Assembly (NCBI GenBank): GCA_003427395.1
Contig: BFEA01000198.1
Location: 1,513,003 to 1,533,792, forward strand
Length of the DNA: 20,790 bases
Origin: Chara braunii
Lineage: Eukaryota; Streptophyta; Charophyceae; Charales; Characeae
Reading direction: 5' to 3'
Shown: positions 1 to 6,767 of the stretch, in pieces
Numbering within the stretch: position 1 is the stretch's first letter
Layout of the letters: every line of letters starts with the position of its first letter
Notes under the pieces: generated by a model
What the model was told of the DNA's origin: nothing
Seen by the model: the letters and a program-made list of their open reading frames with translations, nothing else
Databases searched by the model: none
Program-made: the position numbers and the translations under genes

Positions 1-333
1 AGGGTGCAAGGTTCGCAGCCGTCGGACCCAGAAACCCTCTCTAGGTGACGCCGCCCGCCGAAAGAGGGCATGATCAATCTCACCGCGATCACTAATGTAG
101 AGCGCACGATCAATACATTCAAACGGCCAAACAGCAAAATTGAAGGGAGACTGTTGTCGCATGACGTGATAGAGGTGCCGATGACGATAATCAACAGCAG
201 TATGTCGCACATGCCAGTGCTCCTTCAAACGTTGATGAGCAGTATGGATTGTCTGGCCAACATAGAGACGCCCAGAGGGTATATGCACAACAGCATAATC
301 AACTCCAGTAACAGAAAGCGGATATATATATTG
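1..333 (-). CDS. GIY-YIG endonuclease domain protein, partial (runs off left edge)
   Basis: An uninterrupted minus-strand frame of 111 codons runs from 333 to the window edge, closed upstream by a TGA at 334-336. Counting from 333, residues 11-13 read VDY and residues 24-26 YVG, matching the two halves of the GIY-YIG motif (GxY ... YIG). Residue 35 is an Arg in QRLKEHW, the position of the family's catalytic Arg, and residue 99 is a Glu in REGFW near the expected catalytic Glu, followed by RRLRTLHP. GIY-YIG domains cut DNA and occur in repair nucleases, homing endonucleases and Penelope-like or other retroelements. No ATG fits the domain start; the sequence just upstream is T-rich with AG dinucleotides, so this could be an internal exon or the end of a mobile-element ORF. 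No reverse transcriptase is visible upstream. It lies on the same strand as, and possibly inside an intron of, the diacylglycerol kinase gene at 5441-5662. Confidence 0.72.
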
Positions 334-820
334 TCACATGATATCAGAGCGCCTAAGCGAAAAAACCAAATAAACAAAAAAATCTTAAATTCGTTTTTAA
401 TCTTCTTCCTTACAACTCCCCCTGTTCAGAACCTCTTGCGTACAAGGCCGCCCACGTGGATGTAGGTTGAGCGGCGGCTGCCCCCACCCCCNTGTGTCAT
501 ATCGACCCACTTGCACACAGCCAAAAGGCAAAGAGGCAAAGAAGAGAGGAAGGGAACAGCCAAATGAAACAAATAGAACAGAGGGAAACAAGACAGATCC
601 CAGATGACAAGTCCCACATGCAAGCACCGCCCGCTTCGTCAAAGGCCAAACAACGGGACAAGACCACCCAGGACAAGACATAAAAAAGCGACGATCCACA
701 GTGTGACAACCAAGAAAAAAAGAGAAGACAATCCTGGATGACGATTTATATCGTCACAAACAGAACTGCCCGGTAAACCGTAGGCAGAGAGAGAGAAGAG
801 GACAACAAACGAGGGACTGT

Positions 821-852
821 GTATATATATCTATATATATATATATTTTCGG
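821..852. repeat. AT microsatellite
   Basis: Alternating TA/AT tract interrupted by a single C at 831. Confidence 0.85.
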
Positions 853-1315
853 CGTATCCCACCTTGTTCCTTGAACCCCAGGGGCTCCGATGTGAACGGA
901 GGGATGTGAAAACGGTTTAGGACGTGGCGTTCGTGGAGTGAACGTCGGGAGGTCCTTTTTCCCAAAAGGATGGAGTGTTTTTATGTTTTCTTTTTCTTAT
1001 CTTTTTTGCCCGTTACCTGGCCAGGTTCGTCCAAAAAAGGCCACAGCCACACAAAGGTCGCGCCACTCACGTAATATCTCCTGCAATAACAGGACGGTGG
1101 AGTACAAATTTTCTTTCACGGTCCGAATGTTGCGGCCCCTTCTTTTTCGTTTCTTTTTTACTTCTACTTACCGAAGTAGGGTGGGATGAGGCCCTAAAAA
1201 ACATCATACGGATTAAAAAACATCATCCCCTTACACAACAAAGGTTGATGGCCAAAAAAAAAAAAAAGGTCGACGGCCAGGGTCGTTTAATCCGTGCGAT
1301 CGCTTTTTTATCACA

Positions 1316-1353
1316 ATGATTTCCATGCGTATCCGAATAGAAAAATTAATACT
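1316..1353 (+). repeat. Short dispersed repeat, copy a
   Basis: About 36 bp beginning ATGATTTCCAT and continuing GTATCC-AATAGAAA-ATTA. It matches 1902-1936 in the same orientation with only a few substitutions and a short indel. It is too short to classify and may be a remnant of an older element. Confidence 0.5.
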
Positions 1354-1717
1354 GGGCCAAGTTTCAGACCGGATAGTAGGTCTGTGAATTAGTGCATAGG
1401 GTTAGATCAGGAGTAGTTAAACCACTGCAGTACTTCTTACAGTCGTGCCCGTAAACAAGCCGCGATTTTAGGAAACGTACGGGCCACTACAGGAGCGCCC
1501 ACATTCATCCCACTAGAAACGTTTCTAATCTATTTTTTTGGGCGTCGATAGCTGGGCCAAGTACCGGTGGTTTAAGGTAACAGGCTGAAATAAGGGGGTT
1601 TGGATACCGGAGGAGTTTTGCAAAAGCAAGTATAAGTGATCTGAAGTTGGAAGTGAGACTTATAAGCTAAACCGGCTGATGCTTCCGGGATAACTCTGGG
1701 TGGATATGTGATGTCAT

Positions 1718-1837
1718 CGGCCTCGGTTTTTTTTTGTTTTTTTTTTACCATTTCTCGATTTATGCGTGTCATCCTTGCACAGGGGCCATGCTAATCTTCT
1801 CTGTATCTTCCAATTTTAACGGATGTCCCCGGCCTCG
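1718..1837 (-). mobile_element. Retroposed U6 snRNA insertion with target-site duplication
   Basis: The unit comprises an 8-bp direct repeat (CGGCCTCG on the plus strand at 1718-1725 and 1830-1837) enclosing an A-rich tail and a U6-like body on the minus strand. A 5'-truncated RNA copy, an A tail at its 3' end and flanking direct repeats are the hallmark of target-primed reverse transcription by LINE machinery. The tail, read on the minus strand, is A10-C-A9. Confidence 0.75.
1747..1829 (-). ncRNA. U6: U6 spliceosomal snRNA copy, truncated retropseudogene
   Basis: On the minus strand the sequence reads GGGACATCCG, then TAAAATTGGAA, the ACAGAGA box (GATACAGAGAAGATTAGC), ATGGCCCCTG, CAAGGATGACACGC and AAATCGAGAAATGGT. 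This is U6 snRNA in the plant-type form, the catalytic spliceosomal RNA that pairs with the 5' splice site and U2. Differences from a functional gene: the 5' stem (GTCCCTTC) is missing, one C is lost between GGAA and GATACAGAG, and after AUGGU the copy runs into an A-rich tail instead of the T-run that ends RNA polymerase III genes. I infer a dead retrocopy rather than an expressed gene. Identity as U6-derived is near certain; inactivity is likely. Confidence 0.93.
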
Positions 1838-1901
1838 TTTCAAATGTTTGATTCGTAAAGAAATAAAGGTTATAAATAATAATAATAATAATACAGTAAT
1901 C

Positions 1902-1936
1902 ATGATTTCCATATGTATCCAAATAGAAATATTACT
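1902..1936 (+). repeat. Short dispersed repeat, copy b
   Basis: Begins ATGATTTCCATATGTATCC and matches 1316-1353 in the same orientation. The retroposed U6 lies between the two copies. Confidence 0.5.
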
Positions 1937-1968
1937 AGTAATACAGTAATGATACGAGCTAGTAATGC

Positions 1969-1993
1969 AAAAAAAAAAAAAAAAAAAAAAAAA
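1969..1993 (+). repeat. A25 homopolymer followed by CCGTCGCC
   Basis: Uninterrupted A-run. The octamer that follows it is repeated after the A-run ending at 2108, so the two may be tails of related insertions or a local duplication. Confidence 0.7.
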
Positions 1994-2079
1994 CCGTCGC
2001 CAAATCTTTCTTTGAGAGAAACAGCAAGGAAACGACAGCAACCTGTTTAGGGGAAAAAACAAAGGTCAAACCTTTGGGG

Positions 2080-2108
<29 letters not shown>
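2080..2108 (+). repeat. A29 homopolymer followed by CCGTCGCC
   Basis: Uninterrupted A-run, second of the pair with the shared 3' octamer; it continues into CCGTCGCCGCAAGGCG. Confidence 0.7.
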
Positions 2109-2110
<2 letters not shown>

Positions 2111-2469
2111 GTCGCCGCAAGGCGAGAGAGGTTTACCGGTAGGTGGTGCAACGGCGGGGAGGATCCCACGAGCACCGCGGATTCGATTAAGCGAAAAAAG
2201 AAAAGGCCGGGGTCGAGGTCCCACTACCGGGTTGCAAAGAGGATTAGATTGGTCACCAGAATCTGGGCTTGTTTGTGGAGAGGTGCAGAAAATCGCGACT
2301 GATCTGCTTTCTGCATCTCTGCAGAGAAGACGTCCCGGTTCAGGCTTTAATTTCTATTTTGGACAGAAAAGTAATATCTGAAAGACGGACCAAAAATAGC
2401 AAAAGCAAAAGAAGAACAGAAAAAAGAAAGAGACGGATGTTCTCATTTCTCTGTCTTATTGCTGTGAAT

Positions 2470-2492
2470 AAAAAAAAAAAAAAAAAAAAAAA
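2470..2492 (+). repeat. A23 homopolymer
   Basis: Uninterrupted A-run with no obvious flanking direct repeats. Confidence 0.7.
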
Positions 2493-2583
2493 TTGATCGG
2501 CATGTGACCGACGGAAACAGTGGTACACACACAGAGGTGTTGATAAACAGACCATGAGTTAAATTCCTAATAGATACGATTTC

Positions 2584-2604
2584 TTTTTTTTGTTTTTTTT
2601 TTTT
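2584..2604 (-). repeat. A-rich tail of the U2 copy
   Basis: Read on the minus strand this is A12-C-A8 directly after the U2 fragment. It resembles the A10-C-A9 tail of the U6 copy at 1727-1746. Confidence 0.65.
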
Positions 2605-2691
2605 AAATGGTCCGATGGACCACGGATCAGATATTAAACTGGAGAGAACAGATACTACACTTGATCTTAGCCAAAAGGTCGAGAAAGGTAT
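2605..2691 (-). ncRNA. U2: U2 spliceosomal snRNA copy, 3'-truncated retropseudogene
   Basis: From 2691 downward the minus strand begins ATACCTTTCTCGACC, then TTTTGGCTAAGATCAAG, the branch-site-pairing segment TGTAGTATCTG, CAGTTTAATATCTGAT and a stem-loop GGTCCATCGGACC. This is the 5' third of U2 snRNA, which pairs with the intron branch site; the 5' end is intact and of the plant type. It stops after stem-loop II and runs into an A-rich tail, so the Sm-binding site and stem-loops III and IV are absent. The conserved CTCGGCC reads CTCGACC, and TTCTTATCAG reads TTCTCTCCAG. Loss of the Sm site makes function unlikely. No target-site duplication was found. Retrocopies of U2 truncated at the 3' end and followed by A tracts are known from mammals. 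Confidence 0.93.
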
Positions 2692-2783
2692 AGGCGCTAG
2701 CCCACGCAAGAACTAACTATTTAATTTATCATATTATTGTCAATTTATTGATACCATTATTGTCATTATATTATTATCATTAC

Positions 2784-3035
2784 AATAGGCTCGGGAGCAC
2801 TTGCCCGGCCGGACCCCCCCCCCAAAAAAAAAAATCTTATTTTTTTTAATTTCAAATTTAGTAAAGAATTTCGATGTGACCCTGAGGCGAAAGTTGTTCA
2901 GTTTATTTTTCTGCATAACTTTTCTTTTCCAGATTATTTGGTTTTTCTTCTTTTTTTTTTGCTGGGACCTTCCTTGCAGGGCCAGGCCGCCGGGGCAAAC
3001 AAGGTGACCCGGGCGGCGCGGCTGGTAGCCTAACA
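2784..3035 (+). mobile_element. Non-autonomous TIR element, family A, copy 1
   Basis: An AT-rich core (2853-2940) matches cores at 16398-16489 and, inverted, 17589-17669. Outside the core are GC-rich flanks (GCCCGGCCGGACC on the left; GGCCGCCGGGGC and GACCCGGGCGGCGCGG on the right). The ends are short inverted repeats: AATAGGCT on the left and, read inward from the right, GTTAGGCTACCAGC, close to the ACTAGGTTACCA of copy 3. No coding capacity. The transposase superfamily cannot be assigned and no clear target-site duplication is visible. Confidence 0.6.
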
Positions 3036-3293
3036 CTGTATTAGAAAAGAACGAACTGATTGGTTGTGGAATGTCAAAGACGCTCGAAGTGAATCGGAAA
3101 CGCCAAATCTTGGAAGTTCGACCAGAATCAGAAACGGAGAGAGAGAGAGAGAGGGGAGAGAGAGGAGGGAGGGAGAGGGGGAGGGAGGGATGAAGAGAGA
3201 GAGGAAGGTGGAAGGGGGGTAGGGGGGGAGGGTAGATACCCATGGCGCGCAGATTCCGCAGACAAAACCGGAAAGCTAAACGAGCAAATGAGT
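3036..3293. repeat. GA-rich low-complexity tract and flanks
   Basis: Unique sequence to about 3136, then GAGAGA and GGGAGGGA runs to about 3235. No gene recognised. Confidence 0.6.
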
Positions 3294-3415
3294 CCGTCTT
3301 CACCCAAATAAAACGCCCAGTCGTCGTCGCTGCATCTGGTCCGAAAGTTGCCGAAATGCAGCTACAATGACCCCGCTAAACGAGCGGGGGAGGGGGGTTA
3401 TTCGGGCGAAGAAGG
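3294..3415 (+). mobile_element. Hairpin MITE, family B, copy 1
   Basis: The left arm starts CCGTCTTCACCCAAATAAAA and the right arm, read on the minus strand from 3415, starts CCTTCTTCGCCCGAATAA. An inner stem, GCTGCAT with ATGCAGC, lies inside. The left arm aligns without gaps to both arms of the better-preserved copy at 4478-4581. The right arm carries extra sequence including its own hairpin (CCCCGCT / AGCGGGG, 3371-3389). No coding capacity. Confidence 0.6.
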
Positions 3416-3490
3416 ATAGTGGGAAACACGTGAGGGCAGTAACGTGGAGACAGAGAGAGGGGGAGCGAGGGGGGAAATACAAAAAGAAGG

Positions 3491-3565
3491 CATCATTTTG
3501 CTCCCAATAACGAAGCATCATTTTGCTCCCCCTAGCAAAGCATCATTTTGTTCCCCGAAAAGGTC
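3491..3565 (+). repeat. 25-bp tandem repeat, three units
   Basis: CATCATTTTG starts at 3491, 3516 and 3541, exactly 25 bp apart. Each unit continues CTCCC or TTCCC and then diverges. Confidence 0.85.
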
Positions 3566-3638
3566 ATCATGTGTGTGGACACAGAATCAACGACGCAGGC
3601 TAACGGCGGGAGATAAGGAGTTGTGGCTTCGAAGGAAG

Positions 3639-3793
3639 AGAGAGGGAGAGAGAGGGAGAGAGAGGGAGAGAGAGGGAGAGAGGGAGAGCGAGGGAGAGAG
3701 ATAGAGAGAGGGAGACAGGGAGAGAGAGGGAGAGAGGGGGAGAGAGGGGGAGAGAGGGGGAGAGGGAGAGAGAGGGAGAGAGATAGAGAGATG
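3639..3793 (+). repeat. GAGAGGGA-type microsatellite
   Basis: Long purine tract of GAGAGGGA, GAGAGA and GGGGGAGA units. Long Ser/Leu/Pro or Glu/Arg reading frames across it are composition artefacts. Confidence 0.9.
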
Positions 3794-4274
3794 TACTAGA
3801 AAATAGAGCTGGACAGATCGATTAACGTTTTCCCAAAGAAAAGAAAACAAAGATCGATCAAGGAGAAGACCAGATGAGAGCATTTTTTCGAGTTCTAAGC
3901 ACGGAGGAGGAGAAAAAAGAGAAGAGGGAAGGAGGACACAATACAGGACAAGGAGGAGGCAGAAGAGGAAGAGGAAGACGAAGAGAAAAAGAGAGAACAN
4001 AGAGGGAAGGAGGACACAATACAGGACAAGGAGGAGGCAGAAGAGGAAGAGGAAGACGAAGAGAAAAAGAGAGAACATACAACATTTAGCGGAATACAAT
4101 AGAGATTCCTGAAACGGGATGATAAGCACGGCCCCCCGACCCGAACACATCGAACAATGTTCCCAATAATCACACAAAAAAAAAAAAAAAACGGAAGGAC
4201 CAGATTCAAACAGACTTGTGCAGCGTGAACTCTCCCATGATTTTTTTCATTCCCACGTGGATGCTGCAACTGCC
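3794..4274. other. Purine-rich gene-free stretch containing a single-N join
   Basis: No gene recognised. It contains the exact 77-bp duplication around the N at 4000, an A-run near 4175-4190 and otherwise unremarkable sequence. Confidence 0.6.
3923..4077 (+). repeat. Exact 77-bp direct repeat separated by one N, probable assembly join
   Basis: Bases 3923-3999 and 4001-4077 are identical over all 77 positions, with a single N at 4000 between them. A perfect repeat abutting a one-base gap is what results when two contigs that overlap at their ends are scaffolded without merging. A true tandem duplication is possible but less likely. Confidence 0.85.
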
Positions 4275-4343
4275 GCGAATATCGATTTCCAGCAAAATAT
4301 CCGAAATTTTCGATTTTCCAAAAGTTAAAATATCGGTATTCGC
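4275..4343. repeat. Short palindromic element
   Basis: GCGAATATCGAT at 4275-4286 pairs with ATCGGTATTCGC at 4332-4343 (11 of 12 positions). The interior is AT-rich with a smaller near-palindrome (CGAAATTTTCG). It may be a remnant of a foldback element. Confidence 0.5.
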
Positions 4344-4477
4344 AGACCCGTAGCTGTTTATTTCTTATCCTCTGTGAGGTTCTTCCCCCCCCCCCCCTCC
4401 TCAAAAAATGAACTCGACACAATCAATTTGATAATCCTACCCCTCTGCCAAGACCCCTGCCTGGGTTGGGAATACTA

Positions 4478-4581
4478 CCGTCTTCACCCGAATAGAACCC
4501 CCTGTCATTTTAGCTGTATTTGGGAAGTTTTCAGTCTAGATACAGCGATCACGACCCGGCGTTTTATTCGCGTAAAGACGG
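4478..4581 (+). mobile_element. Hairpin MITE, family B, copy 2, with TA target site
   Basis: The 104-bp unit folds almost end to end. The left arm CCGTCTTCACCCGAATAGAA and the right arm, read inward on the minus strand, CCGTCTTTACGCGAATAAAA, align without gaps for 44 bp with 33 identities, including an inner GCTGTAT stem; the loop is about 16 bp. TA lies immediately outside both ends (4476-4477 and 4582-4583), as expected for Tc1/mariner-type insertions. No coding capacity. Related to 3294-3415. Confidence 0.72.
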
Positions 4582-4583
4582 TA

Positions 4584-5440
4584 GGCACCGATAACCTGCT
4601 CAGGCAGCCAGCACATCACCTATTCACAGCAGGCGCAAAACTCAGGATTCCTAATCCTCCTTGCTCTTCATCCCAGCAGTATTATTTTGCTCAAGTGGAA
4701 GATTCATTGCCCAAGACTGTGGAGGGCAATCGGGAAAAAAAAAAAAAAAACAGAAGTCCCAGACAAAAGAACGGAAAACTCGAAAAAGATAAACGTAGAG
4801 CGGCGCCCGACATTTTGATGTGCAATTAATGCGTTCTTTCAAAACCAGAAAAAAGCCACGCAAAAAAAAAGAAAGGTGAGCGGCGGAAAATGCATACGCG
4901 TGTTCTTTACCCCCGTTTCCATTTCTCCATTTCAAAACTGAAAGTTCCCAAAATAAAAAGAAAAAATTACGCGCAACAATCAACTACCATAGGAAAAATT
5001 ACGAGACCGCAAAGCCAAAAAAAAAAAAAAACTGAGAGTTTCGGCTAAAAGAAAAGAAAACAAGATTATATCATCATTATATAGTAAAAATGAACGAGAT
5101 GAGAATAATACTAATACCCTTGGAAATTGCACCCGGTGAGAATAAAGTTGTTCTCTTTCGGGGAAGGGCGGGAAAGGAGAGAGAGGGAGATGGCGGGAAT
5201 CAGGCAGCGGGAAATTCATTACGCAAGTATTTGAACAGTAACGTTTTCATATCGACTCGGAGCCTCGCTCGACTACTCACCAGATGCATAATAGACAAAA
5301 AATATGGCGGTGTATCTTTCCATGTTGTAGCGAAAGATTCATTTCTCATTTTTGCACATTGGGTCAGAAGCGAACCGAGAGCTTCGTAAACTAGTTTAGA
5401 TACGTCCTAGCTGAGTTGATAACATGGATGTTCCTCTCAC
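4584..5440. other. Probable intron of the diacylglycerol kinase gene (minus strand)
   Basis: No repeats of note apart from short A-runs (for example near 4736-4750 and 5017-5030) and no recognisable exon. It lies directly downstream of the splice donor at 5436-5440 on the minus strand. Confidence 0.45.
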
Positions 5441-5662
5441 CTGATAATCAGTCGTCGCCTGGCGGAATCGCTCGAGCAGAATCGTGCCCGTCTTGCCCCC
5501 GCTCTTCGCATTGATGAATATCAGAATCGGCGCCGACGGCACGTCAGTTCCCTGCCCCTCTTCTGGACTACACGTAGCATCTAGTAAATACCTCGGAATG
5601 CGAAGATTTTCAAGCTCGACATCATTTGCCCCTTCCTCCCTCACATTCGTGTCCGTAGCCAT
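5441..5662 (-). CDS. Diacylglycerol kinase, first coding exon (partial gene)
   Basis: The ATG at 5662 has A at -3 and G at +4, a strong start context. The exon encodes 74 codons and ends in phase 0 at CAG followed by GTGAGA, a consensus donor. Residues 19-29 (NLRIPRYLLDA) resemble the N-terminal leader of small plant diacylglycerol kinases, and residues 43-56 (SAPILIFINAKSGG) are the start of the DAGK catalytic domain, whose usual form is VFxNxKSGG. The exon ends at the point where the family normally continues VFDL. These enzymes phosphorylate diacylglycerol with ATP to phosphatidic acid in membrane lipid signalling. There is no C1 domain or membrane segment before the catalytic domain, as in the minimal plant types. 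No continuation was found in the 5.4 kb to the left, so the first intron is very long or the gene is broken. GA repeats lie in the likely 5' UTR. Confidence 0.8.
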
Positions 5663-5685
5663 CCTGCCCTTCGATTACCTGTTCG

Positions 5686-5688
<3 letters not shown>

Positions 5689-5729
<41 letters not shown>
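5689..5729. repeat. CT microsatellite in the likely 5' UTR of the kinase gene
   Basis: An uninterrupted CT tract beginning 27 bp upstream of the start codon. It reads as GA on the transcript strand. GA/CT repeats near plant gene starts can bind GAGA-type factors; a role here is only inferred. Confidence 0.85.
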
Positions 5730-5731
<2 letters not shown>

Positions 5732-5865
5732 GCACAGACAAATACGCACCTGTTGGCGTCAGGCAATCGTCATATCCACTACGGCTAGAGATAAGGGTTA
5801 AAGGTGTCGCTCGTAAGGGAGACAAGCCCAACGAATCAGATGAAGAGAGAGTGGAAGAGGGCAGG

Positions 5866-5877
5866 TATATATATATA
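5866..5877 (-). promoter_or_regulatory. Possible TATA box of the kinase gene
   Basis: A TATATATATA run about 205 bp upstream of the ATG, next to a GA/CT tract. Placement is plausible for a promoter with a 5' UTR of about 170 bases, but simple AT repeats are common in this window. Confidence 0.22.
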
Positions 5878-6457
5878 GAGAGAGAGAGAGGAGGAGGAGG
5901 AAGAGCCACCTGGCAGCTCGTTCAGAAAACTTGCATGTTTTCAGGGCGACTGATCGGCCGTCGATTGCGCCCCTCCTCTTATTAGTTACGACAATGACGT
6001 CCGCGCTTCTCCCGTTCCTCTAACTTCCGAGAAAAAGGCGGGTAACGGGAAAGCATGCGGATGATGACGACGGGGGGGTTCCTCTCCCCATGTAGAGTTT
6101 TGCATTGGAACGAACAAAACGAAAGAGAAAGCGGGGGGGGGGGGAAACACATAAAACCGCTGCTGATTGGGGGTGATAAATGACTACCAATAAGTGCGAA
6201 GAGGGGGTAAGGGCTGAGTGAGGGAGAGAAAACCACCACTTAGCGAAGTGGTTGCCAAGCAACAAGTCCGCGGGTGCATCGCATGTGTCACATCCACCGA
6301 CATTCACCCCGTGCTACTCCCCTCACATGTCTCCCATCCACCGTCGCCCACTGTATCCACTATCGCCGCAACGGCTAACTACCCCTTTCGAAAACGCATC
6401 GAATCGGAACTACCTACCCAGCCTCTACTACTACTGACATATATTCCTCTTGGCAGC

Positions 6458-6460
<3 letters not shown>

Positions 6461-6525
<65 letters not shown>
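6461..6525. repeat. TC microsatellite, about 32 units
   Basis: Perfect TC repeat. Confidence 0.95.
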
Positions 6526-6527
<2 letters not shown>

Positions 6528-6701
6528 AATGTCTTTGTCTCTATGTGCAACTGTGTGTGTTGGCCAAAGCACTCACTCGACTTGAGGCTTTCTAGCTTGA
6601 CAGGTCCTCCGGTCGAATTGAGACCGTCGCGTACGACGTGTTTGTGTGGGTGTGGCTGTGCGTTTCTGTTTTGTCATGTTTGATGCACACAACTCCACAA
6701 A

Positions 6702-6706
<5 letters not shown>

Positions 6707-6764
<58 letters not shown>
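6707..6764. repeat. TG microsatellite, about 29 units
   Basis: Perfect TG repeat; the flanks contain further degenerate TG-rich sequence on both sides. Confidence 0.95.

Positions 6765-6767
<3 letters not shown>

Larger units (their letters stand above)
334..1717. other. Gene-poor stretch without recognisable exons
   Basis: No recognisable protein or RNA gene. It holds one ambiguous base (N at 492, with no duplicated flanks), an AT microsatellite at 821-852, a short hairpin near 953-970 (TCCTTTTT with AAAAGGA), an A14 run at 1254-1267 and one member of a short dispersed repeat at 1316-1353. Open frames on either strand are short and show no family motifs. Confidence 0.6.
1838..2583. other. 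Gene-poor stretch rich in A-runs
   Basis: No recognisable gene. It holds an AAT microsatellite (1874-1892), a short dispersed repeat (1902-1936) and three long A-runs: 1969-1993, 2080-2108 and 2470-2492. Two of the runs are followed immediately by the same octamer CCGTCGCC. A 7-bp inverted repeat (CAAAGGT / ACCTTTG) lies around 2060-2076. Confidence 0.6.

Noticed and set aside
492-492. N at 492 as another unmerged contig join
   Set aside because: The sequences on its two sides are not duplicated, so it is only an ambiguous base or true gap.
1747-1829. U6 as a functional gene
   Set aside because: No terminator T-run, missing 5' stem, an internal base loss and flanking target-site duplications point to a retrocopy.
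3491-3565. Three regularly spaced repeats as a CRISPR-like array
   Set aside because: The units abut with 25-bp periodicity and have no unique spacers of suitable length; this is a minisatellite.
3587-4177. 196-residue minus-strand frame rich in Ser, Leu and Pro
   Set aside because: It translates GA-rich low-complexity DNA and crosses the N at 4000 and the duplicated 77 bp.
400-5435. Second exon of the diacylglycerol kinase
   Set aside because: I looked on the minus strand for a frame beginning VFDL or similar after an AG acceptor and found none.
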